From assembly GCA_050053595.1 (NCBI GenBank), contig JASFTK010000046.1, forward strand, positions 1-11,542: DNA of 11,542 nt. Direction: 5' to 3'. Below, one piece after another: positions 7,115 through 11,542 of the stretch (within the stretch, counting starts at the first letter, position 1; the number at the start of each line of letters is the position of its first letter). Position numbers and translations under genes: made by a program. The notes under the pieces were generated by a model. The model was not told the origin of the DNA and searched no databases. It saw only the letters and a list, made by a program, of their open reading frames with translations. Origin of the DNA: GCA-2726865 sp050053595. Its GTDB lineage: Archaea > Thermoproteota > Bathyarchaeia > TCS64.

Positions 7115-7885
7115 TTGACCTCAGAGGAACTACGTTTGAGGCTGATCGACACCCACGCCCATCTCAGCGATCTCCAAGACAGGGTAGGAGTCATCGAGAG
7201 AGCCCGAGAAGCAGGTCTAGAGACGATAGTGGCAGTAGGGGCGAATCTGGAGACCTGTAGATCCACATTGGAGTGGGCCAAAGAGTTCAGGGGATATGTC
7301 CATCCAGCCCTGGGTATCCATCCCACCGAATGGTTGGAGGAAGATATTCACGAGAACATGACATTCATCGAGGATCACATCGGAGATTGCATCGCCGTCG
7401 GGGAGATAGGACTAGATTACTGGAATAAGAACGCCAGGAAGGACAAGGCTTTGAGGGAGAGGCAACGCCAGCTCTACACCCAGCAGTTGGAGATAGCAGA
7501 CAACCACGAGATACCCGCTTCCGTCCACGGGAGGGGAGCCTGGGAAGATGCCCTCCGGCTTGCCAGGGAACACGGCCCCGAACGGGTCATATTTCACTGG
7601 TACAGCGGCCCCTTAGATACCCTGCACGACCTACTCGACTCCGGCTATCTGATTTCTGCCACACCAGCAGCGGAGTTCAGCAGACACCACAGGACAGCCC
7701 TAGCTGAAACCCCACTAGAGAGGATAGTTATCGAGACAGACTCCCCTGTGAGCTACCATGGAAAGAAAGCCGAGCCCGCCGATCTACTGTTGACCCTCAG
7801 ATCCCTCGCTGAGATCAAGGACCTCCCAGAGGGAGAGACGGCCAGGGTGACCACTGAGAACGCTAAAGAATTTTTCAATATATGA
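7115..7885 (+). CDS. TatD-family metal-dependent hydrolase
   Basis: A 256-residue amidohydrolase-fold TIM barrel of the TatD family. Metal ligands and signature residues are present: THAHLSD with H14 and H16, E97 in VGEIGLDY, H138 in SVHGRG, H161 in FHWYSG, and D209 in IETDSP. The C-terminal NAKEFFNI matches the family ending NxxxFF. Known members are metal-dependent DNA 3' exonucleases; one cyanobacterial branch (DTD3) deacylates D-aminoacyl-tRNA. This branch cannot be placed from the sequence alone. TTG at 7115 is used: the frame has a TGA at 7100 and contains no upstream ATG. GGTGAG at 7098-7103 precedes it. A TTG at 7136 is an alternative. A five-codon ATG frame ends in a TGA overlapping the TTG. 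Confidence 0.87.
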   Translation: MTSEELRLRLIDTHAHLSDLQDRVGVIERAREAGLETIVAVGANLETCRSTLEWAKEFRGYVHPALGIHPTEWLEEDIHENMTFIEDHIGDCIAVGEIGLDYWNKNARKDKALRERQRQLYTQQLEIADNHEIPASVHGRGAWEDALRLAREHGPERVIFHWYSGPLDTLHDLLDSGYLISATPAAEFSRHHRTALAETPLERIVIETDSPVSYHGKKAEPADLLLTLRSLAEIKDLPEGETARVTTENAKEFFNI

Positions 7886-7909
7886 ACTGCCTCTTGGGAT
7901 TTAAGATAT

Positions 7910-7917
7910 AAAAAAAA
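7910..7917 (-). terminator. T-tract terminator for the pilin-regulator transcript
   Basis: On the minus strand an eight-T run lies 9 bases after the stop of the regulator gene, in AT-rich DNA between two convergent genes. Archaeal termination commonly uses such T-tracts without a strong hairpin. Only a small inverted repeat, AAGGT/ACCTT, is seen next to it, overlapping the stop codon. Confidence 0.5.
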
Positions 7918-7925
7918 GGTTAAGG

Positions 7926-8234
7926 TTATACCTTCAGCAATGATTTTGCCCCTTGGAAATACTCTAGAACGTTCACGCCTTTGTCCGTGATGTGATATCT
8001 CTTCTTAGACCGTTTTTTCCCTGGCTTCTCGACGACATAGATCAAGTTCTGATCTATAAGGTCATCGAACACCTTCTGCGTAGAGTTCCAGGACATGTTG
8101 GCGGCGTACATTATCCGGGTGGGCTTGTGCATCCCGCCCCGAATGACTTTCAGCATGGTCAGCATTATGTCCAGCTTTGATCTACGATGGGAAGATGAAT
8201 TGGAGAAAGGTTCCGGCAGACTATTGGGCGTCAT
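7926..8234 (-). CDS. Winged helix-turn-helix regulator (HTH_45-like)
   Basis: A 102-residue DNA-binding protein of the small archaeal winged-helix type. After a polar N-terminal tail (about 1-18), RSKLDIMLTMLKVI forms the first helix (18-31). KPTRIMYAANMSWNSTQKVFDDLIDQNLI (37-65) carries the helix-turn-helix with the typical IMYxANxSW pattern. KKRYHITDKGVNVLEYF gives the wing and last helix. The start ATG at 8234 lies ten bases past the pilin-like gene stop, and GGCGTGAT bridges the two, so they are almost certainly cotranscribed with the pilin first. Inference: it controls its own operon or surface-structure genes. The family usually acts as a local repressor or activator, and nothing here identifies a ligand. 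Confidence 0.82.
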   Translation of the reverse strand: MTPNSLPEPFSNSSSHRRSKLDIMLTMLKVIRGGMHKPTRIMYAANMSWNSTQKVFDDLIDQNLIYVVEKPGKKRSKKRYHITDKGVNVLEYFQGAKSLLKV

Positions 8235-8244
8235 TTTATCACGC

Positions 8245-8805
8245 CTACTGGTCCGTGGACGACTCTACGTTGCACTCATTGATGTACTGAGCGTTGTTCG
8301 TGGTGACGCTGATAGAGACGGTGGTGCCAATATCATCCTGCTGGATGTTATCAGGCCCTTTGACATAGATGAGCAGTTCACCCCCAGATATTAAGGGGAT
8401 ATCTGCGTCAGCTTGAGTGTAGTTTTTACCATCAATGAGGACGCTGGCGCCAGTGAGTGCAGCATAAGCAGTGATGTTCAGGTTTCCCTCGATAACATCC
8501 CCTGTCGGCACCCGGTAGTAGTAGATATCAGACCAAGACGAGTCAACCCCCCGCACCGAGAACTTGTCTATGAGGATATCCCTCCCACCCAAGTTCTGGA
8601 GCTTGAAAGCCGCTACTGCACCTGAGCTGTTCACCCAGACATGATCATCTGTCAACCTCACCTCTTCCATGGAGGTCCTGGTCATGGTGACATTGGTGGC
8701 GTAATATGAGACGACGGCGGTCAGTAATACAGCTACGACGAGGAGAATCAGGGTAGAAACCACCTCACCGAGTCCATTGCTCTTTTTCTTAAGTACTTTA
8801 TTCAA
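8245..8805 (-). CDS. Archaeal type IV pilin/archaellin-like secreted protein
   Basis: A 186-residue protein with the layout of archaeal type IV pilins. It has a short basic leader (NKVLKKKSNG, to about G11), a predicted prepilin-peptidase cleavage before L12 or G13, E14, then a continuous hydrophobic helix (about 15-36). The rest is a beta-rich, Asn/Thr/Ser-rich extracellular domain with possible N-glycosylation sites (NVT, NSS, NIT, NYT). Known: such proteins are processed by PibD/FlaK-type peptidases and assembled by a type IV filament machine; none of that machinery is in this window. The TTG start at 8805 fits GAGG at 8818-8815; an ATG at 8813 reaches a stop after three codons. It could instead be a monomeric surface protein using the pilin export route. 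Confidence 0.72.
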   Translation of the reverse strand: MNKVLKKKSNGLGEVVSTLILLVVAVLLTAVVSYYATNVTMTRTSMEEVRLTDDHVWVNSSGAVAAFKLQNLGGRDILIDKFSVRGVDSSWSDIYYYRVPTGDVIEGNLNITAYAALTGASVLIDGKNYTQADADIPLISGGELLIYVKGPDNIQQDDIGTTVSISVTTNNAQYINECNVESSTDQ

Positions 8806-8849
8806 TTCTTCATTCCTCGACCTTTTTCAGTGTAACAAATAAGCCTCCA

Positions 8850-8861
8850 TATATTTAATAG
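8850..8861 (-). promoter_or_regulatory. TATA box for the pilin-regulator operon
   Basis: The minus strand reads TATTAAATATAT here. Its centre is about 50 bases before the TTG at 8805, predicting a leader of about 25 bases that includes GAGG. It is the clearest TATA box in the window. Confidence 0.55.
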
Positions 8862-9103
8862 GGATTTTGAATCCTTATAGTATCTCTATTTCACACGAGT
8901 ATAATATATGAGCGTATAATCTTTTCAATATCTGTAAACCTCATATAGCTTGAAAATAAGTAGGCAGTACATTACTTCTTGATATTATAGAGAAAATAAG
9001 TATCTATAAGCAATTAGATTACCACTGGACACGATAAAAATGAAGAGTGAAATTGCTCATCTGGATCAGACGATCCCACGTACAACAGATAATCAAGGAG
9101 GGG
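8862..9103. other. AT-rich intergenic spacer with short repeats
   Basis: This stretch, upstream of the pilin promoter and downstream of the CBS-pair gene, contains no convincing gene. Two copies of GAAAATAAGTA occur at 8952-8962 and 8992-9002 (period 40), and TATAAT occurs twice near 8900-8920. It is far more AT-rich than the coding DNA on either side. It may hold regulatory sites for the pilin operon. A plus-strand ATG frame from 9040 that runs into the neighbouring gene is probably chance. Confidence 0.4.
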
Positions 9104-9568
9104 TTAGCGGATATAGAAATTTACGTGCTCGCCCAAGGCCATATCGGCTTGATCCATCAAGCTCCGCATGCTCTCGATGAGTTTTGGTTGGATCCGGGCG
9201 ATGTCGGTTATCGAAACTATCCCTATCAGCTTCAGTTTGCTCTCTTCCTTGCTCATGACGGGGAGCTTCTTGATCCTCTCCCTGAACATGATCTTGACCG
9301 CCTCCTCGAGGGGAACGTCGGGGTTAACGACGATGACCGGCTCTGACATTATCTCCTCTATCTCAACAAGGCTTGCATCCTGGCCGCTAGCCACCACCCT
9401 TGTGAGGATATCCCGCTCGGTTACAATACCCACGATGTCTTCCTCTGAGGAGACTATGAGGCTGCTAACTCCGAATTTACTCATCAGTCGGGCTGCGTTC
9501 GTGGCAGACTGCTTGATGTCGATGGTAAGGACCTTCCTGACCATTACGTCCTTGACGCAGAGCGACAA
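9104..9568 (-). CDS. Tandem CBS-domain protein
   Basis: A 154-residue cytoplasmic protein made of a CBS pair (Bateman module). CBS1 covers about residues 5-60 (VKDVMVRKVLTI ... GVSSLIVSSEEDIVGIVTERDIL). CBS2 covers about 70-128 (EIMSEPVIVVNPDVPLEEAVKIM ... KKLPVMSKEESKLKLIGIVSITDIA). There is no fused enzyme or transporter domain. Such stand-alone pairs bind adenosine nucleotides or related ligands and regulate partner proteins; the partner is unknown here. TTG at 9568 is chosen because GGAGAT lies just upstream on the minus strand (about 9579-9574) and the domain begins within five residues. It faces away from the tRNA and appears to be transcribed alone. Confidence 0.85.
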   Translation of the reverse strand: MSLCVKDVMVRKVLTIDIKQSATNAARLMSKFGVSSLIVSSEEDIVGIVTERDILTRVVASGQDASLVEIEEIMSEPVIVVNPDVPLEEAVKIMFRERIKKLPVMSKEESKLKLIGIVSITDIARIQPKLIESMRSLMDQADMALGEHVNFYIR

Positions 9569-9725
9569 ACCTATCTCCTAATGCAGTTTTTCCACAACAC
9601 TAAAAGTGATTATGGACAGTTGTTACTGGTTTCCCCTTAAGTATATCACGGCTTAGATAGTAACTCCAAGGAGCATTGATCACGACGATCTGTTTAAGGA
9701 CACCTGACGGGTGAGGCAGAAGGAT

Positions 9726-9736
9726 AAAGATTTTAC
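9726..9736 (+). promoter_or_regulatory. TATA-like element of the tRNA gene
   Basis: AAAGATTTTAC is centred about 30 bases before the first base of the tRNA, the spacing expected for an archaeal stable-RNA promoter with a short 5' leader. The rest of the 192-base gap (9569-9760) shows no further feature I can defend. Confidence 0.35.
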
Positions 9737-9760
9737 AATGGAAGAGCGCAATTCCTCTAG

Positions 9761-9847
9761 GCCGGGGTAGCCAAGCGGACTACGGCGCCAGTCTTGAAAA
9801 CTGGTGCTCTTCGGAGCACATGGGTTCGAATCCCATCCCCGGCGCCA
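9761..9847 (+). tRNA. tRNA-Ser (anticodon UGA), CCA encoded
   Basis: The cloverleaf is complete. The acceptor stem GCCGGGG (9761-9767) pairs perfectly with CCCCGGC (9837-9843). The discriminator is G9844, and CCA (9845-9847) is encoded. The anticodon stem CCAGT/ACTGG encloses loop CTTGAAA with anticodon TGA at 9795-9797, which reads UCA and other UCN serine codons. A long variable arm (TGCTC TTCG GAGCA) marks a class II tRNA and supports serine. The T-arm has GGGTTCGAATCCC. No intron is seen. Overlapping protein frames on the other strand are not real genes. No integrase or repeated tRNA 3' end is visible to suggest integration here. Confidence 0.97.
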
Positions 9848-9880
9848 GTCCCAAAGTTCAGCGATTACAGGGTGAACCAT

Positions 9881-10552
9881 TCAGGTTACATCTTCCGTGA
9901 TACCCACGATCCATGAACTACCCACAATGTTAGGAACCCTCTTGAGAGAAGCCTTAGTGAGCAGATAAGCGGGGAATATGGAGACCGCAGAATGGACGAT
10001 ATTGTATATCGCGGTCAGCAACAGGCTCCAAATGATCACGTCTAGAGTAGTTTTCGAGGGAAGCCCGAGGGAAGCGAGGAGGGGTCCTATGAAATCGATA
10101 TAGTATGGGGCGATGTAGAGTAATACAACATAGTTGAAGATCGACATCACTAGAGCCCTCAGTATACTGCCGACAAGGAAACCGGAGACAAGGATGGGGG
10201 CCAAATTCTTATTGTGGAGCCTGTTAGTGATTACTGAAGCCACCCAGAACCCGATGATCATGGAGGCCACCGCCGCGAACTTCATAGCAGGGCCTAGGAT
10301 ATCTCCGGCCCTCATAGTCAGCACTAGCCAATATATCACAGCTGAAAGGAGGCCGTGGACAGGTCCGAGATACATCATAGCCACAGTCACAGGGACCTCC
10401 GAGAGATCGAATTTGAGGTAGGGCAGAGGGGGGAAGGGGATAGTTAACTTTGAGAGGGTTATAGCTACAGCCATAGCGCTGAATACCGCCGTTATCGCAA
10501 TCGCAACGCTTGAATTCCTATGCCCACTCATTTCGCCTACAGTATCTCCCAT
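9881..10552 (-). CDS. ECF transporter S component, RibU-like
   Basis: A 223-residue membrane protein with about six hydrophobic helices (about residues 15-37, 54-79, 86-107, 118-148, 172-190 and 188-205). It resembles the substrate-binding S subunit of energy-coupling factor transporters. YLKFDLSEVPVTVAMMYLGPVHG (45-67) fits the family pattern F-K-x-D-x-S-x-x-P ... GP. ALVMSIFNYVVLLYIAP (133-149) resembles the RibU segment ending in NYFxxLPLY. Known: RibU binds riboflavin, and S subunits share a common EcfA/EcfT energising module. No EcfA or EcfT gene is in the window, so any module must be elsewhere. Riboflavin is the best guess; another vitamin is possible. The start at 10552 has a weak ribosome binding site; an in-frame ATG at 10531 is an alternative. 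Confidence 0.72.
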   Translation of the reverse strand: MGDTVGEMSGHRNSSVAIAITAVFSAMAVAITLSKLTIPFPPLPYLKFDLSEVPVTVAMMYLGPVHGLLSAVIYWLVLTMRAGDILGPAMKFAAVASMIIGFWVASVITNRLHNKNLAPILVSGFLVGSILRALVMSIFNYVVLLYIAPYYIDFIGPLLASLGLPSKTTLDVIIWSLLLTAIYNIVHSAVSIFPAYLLTKASLKRVPNIVGSSWIVGITEDVT

Positions 10553-10611
10553 AATACACTTCAGAGGTCTAACTTCTCAAAACGAGAGTTCATCTACTCA
10601 TAAAAAGGTTA

Positions 10612-10908
10612 TTACCAAAAAATTAGTACATCGAAGAGAGGTACACAGCCGCCTCTATCCAATAGAGGGTAACCATATTGAAGAGCTTCATAGATGTCGT
10701 GGCTCAGGGCAAAACTCAAATCCGTCGCTATATCCCCCCGTTGATAAGGGAGCCAGTATATAACTGGATTATACCCAATGGGATGTACAGGCAAAAATTT
10801 GGTGCGGCCGCCGGGATATCCATACATATTTACTGGTAAAAGTATCATGTCCAAAATAAGGTGCGTAATAACGCCCTTTTTTATTACTCGTACGTATGCG
10901 CGCCTACG
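10612..10908 (-). pseudogene. Possible gene remnant, minus strand (unrecognised)
   Basis: An open frame runs on the minus strand from just after a TAG at 10911-10909 to a TAA at 10612. The only usual start codon near its beginning is TTG at 10854 (80 codons, begins MDMILLPVNMYG). The protein-like sequence seems to begin earlier, as VITHLILDMILL, for which no ATG, GTG or TTG exists. Rich in Tyr, Pro, Gly and Trp with a plausible helix near the start, it resembles neither chance sequence nor any family I can name firmly; HLILD recalls membrane metal-hydrolase (DUF457-like) proteins. Codon use is less AGG/CTC-biased than in neighbouring genes. It could be a decayed gene, a small TTG-started gene, or chance. 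Confidence 0.3.
10865..10887. repeat. Inverted repeat around a T6 tract
   Basis: GTAATAA (10865-10871) and TTATTAC (10881-10887) are perfect complements flanking CGCCCTTTT. The T-rich right half also resembles a TATA element about 25-30 bases before the structured stretch that begins near 10910. Confidence 0.35.
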
Positions 10909-10909
10909 C

Positions 10910-11070
10910 TAGGTGACTAATATGGGGAGAACTGGTCGCAACTCAGGTTGCGTCCACTGGATTAGCATAGTTTTCGTGAAACCGGGGGGAATCCTGAGGA
11001 GGGGTTTCAGCAGCTTGAATATTCGCATGAACCATGTAACAGAGCCCTCTAAGGGCTCTCCCTGGGGAGG
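10910..11070 (+). ncRNA. Candidate structured RNA (unassigned)
   Basis: Three stems follow one another. First, CGCAAC (10937-10942), loop TCAG, GTTGCG (10947-10952), extended by TGG/CCA across a U-U mismatch and enclosed by CTAAT (10917-10921) with ATTAG (10961-10965). Second, TGAAACC (10977-10983) with GGTTTCA (11003-11009), enclosing a G-rich loop. Third, AGAGCCCT (11041-11048) with AGGGCTCT (11052-11059). A TATA-like run at about 10877-10886 could start transcription near 10910. I compared it by eye with archaeal SRP RNA and RNase P RNA and did not find their conserved cores. It could be a novel small RNA or a long leader element. The strand is inferred from the TATA-like run only. Confidence 0.35.
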
Positions 11071-11306
11071 ATTCTCTGAGGAGTATAGTGTGCGAGTAGG
11101 AACGAGCCTGAATACTTATACCATGAATTGATGAAATACCTTGAAGAATATCTAGAACTCAAGACCTAACCCCTATACATTATTCTTCATTTCAGAGTTG
11201 ACAAAGAACCCTGAAAAGTAACGCCGATGCGCGTTTCGTAGTGAACTCTGAATTCCATAATTATTTATGATATATTTACAACTCATACATCTCAGAAGGT
11301 TCCAAT
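11071..11306. other. AT-rich stretch before the last gene, with a TATA-like element
   Basis: No gene is supported. AT content rises clearly from about 11100. TTATTTATGATATATTT at about 11261-11277 could serve as the promoter of the rightward gene, with initiation near 11292. Confidence 0.3.
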
Positions 11307-11383
11307 ATGAAAATTCTAAAAGGATCGCGACCGTTCGTAGCCTTATCATTTGCAGTCTTGGCAGCTCGCGCGCTGTGATCCTG

Positions 11384-11542
11384 ATGAATGTGTATGTGAT
11401 GGAAGAAGAATGGGATTATTTAATAATCCTAGATGCATGTAGATATGACTTCTTTGAAAAATGTTTTGGAGACTATCTTGATGGAAAACTGACAAAGAAA
11501 ACTTCACCCGGAACATGGACATACGAATGGGCTCAAAAGTCA
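11384..11542 (+). CDS. Alkaline-phosphatase-superfamily (sulfatase-like) protein, N-terminal fragment
   Basis: The last 53 codons of the window read MNVYVMEEEWDYLIILDACRYDFF and on, running off the edge. WDYLIILDACRYDFFE followed by GKLTKKTSPGTWTYEW matches the start of archaeal sulfatase-like/alkaline-phosphatase-fold proteins. In these the aspartate of LDACRYD binds metal and the Ser/Thr in the following SPGxxT segment is the likely nucleophile position. These proteins often occur in surface-glycan gene clusters. The start is uncertain: GTG 11375, ATG 11384 and ATG 11399 are all in frame and the frame stays open further upstream. A separate 23-codon ATG frame at 11307, with AAGGT before it, ends just before this region, so the true N-terminus may be joined by a frameshift. 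Confidence 0.7.
   Translation, partial: MNVYVMEEEWDYLIILDACRYDFFEKCFGDYLDGKLTKKTSPGTWTYEWAQKS

Noticed and set aside
9040..9178. Plus-strand ATG frame of about 46 codons
   Set aside because: It overlaps the end of the CBS gene on the other strand, has no promoter or ribosome binding site, and its product is low in character.
9622..9664. GTTACT/AGTAAC inverted repeat between CBS and tRNA genes
   Set aside because: The stem is six bases with a 31-base loop, easily expected by chance, and no further pairing extends it.
9680..9880. Minus-strand 66-codon frame over the tRNA
   Set aside because: It is the reverse of the tRNA-Ser sequence and its flank. The translated RRGWDSNPCAPKS-like text is a well-known artefact of tRNA antisense translation.
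9761..9880. Integration site at the tRNA gene
   Set aside because: No second copy of the tRNA 3' end and no integrase gene are visible in the window.
10910..11070. SRP RNA or RNase P RNA
   Set aside because: The conserved SRP helix 8 core and the RNase P universal core segments were not found by eye.
10913..11131. 72-codon GTG-started frame on the plus strand
   Set aside because: It is rich in Gly, Ser, Arg and Asn with no domain or membrane pattern, has no clear ribosome binding site, and runs straight through the three hairpins. Structured RNA explains it better.

Overview
The window reads as chromosomal DNA of an archaeon. The evidence is a UPF0147 family gene (an archaea-restricted family), a small winged-helix regulator of the archaeal HTH_45 type, a pilin-like protein with an archaeal class III signal peptide, TATA-box promoters placed for very short leaders, and many TTG start codons. 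A Bathyarchaeia-like or other TACK-type lineage would fit, but this is an inference that no marker here proves.

Layout. Positions 1-199 (minus) hold the first 66 codons of a membrane protein resembling the YeiH/UPF0324 putative sulfate exporters. A divergent promoter region separates it from an N-acyl-D-amino-acid deacylase-like amidohydrolase (381-1958). A two-gene ABC-2 type exporter follows (ATPase 2048-2779, permease 2772-4097, overlapping by 8 bases). Next come an alanine racemase-like PLP enzyme (4137-5318), a HAD phosphatase (5401-6081), the UPF0147 gene (6250-6522), a 107-residue unknown membrane protein (6710-7033) and a TatD-family metallohydrolase (7115-7885). All of these from the deacylase onward are on the plus strand.

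After a convergent junction at about 7886-7925 the minus strand carries three items in transcription order: a CBS-pair protein (9104-9568), then a separate pilin-like gene (8245-8805) followed 10 bases later by the winged-helix regulator (7926-8234). A plus-strand tRNA-Ser(UGA) with encoded CCA lies at 9761-9847, followed by a minus-strand ECF-transporter S component resembling RibU (9881-10552).

The last kilobase differs in character. It has a short minus-strand reading frame that looks like a remnant, a stretch at 10910-11070 with three perfect hairpins that is better explained as structured RNA than as protein, an AT-rich stretch, and the truncated start of an alkaline-phosphatase-superfamily (sulfatase-like) protein running off the end.

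How the genes fit together. The deacylase (releases D-amino acids from N-acylated forms) and the racemase-like enzyme (interconverts L and D amino acids) suggest D-amino-acid handling, unusual for an archaeon without murein. Both deviate from textbook active sites, so their substrates may differ. The pilin-like gene and regulator look like a two-gene surface-filament unit. I see no CRISPR array, insertion sequence, integrase or defence system. The most interesting leads are the candidate structured RNA, the divergent racemase/deacylase pair, and a TTG-start pattern in which two genes have a tiny ATG frame whose stop overlaps the TTG.
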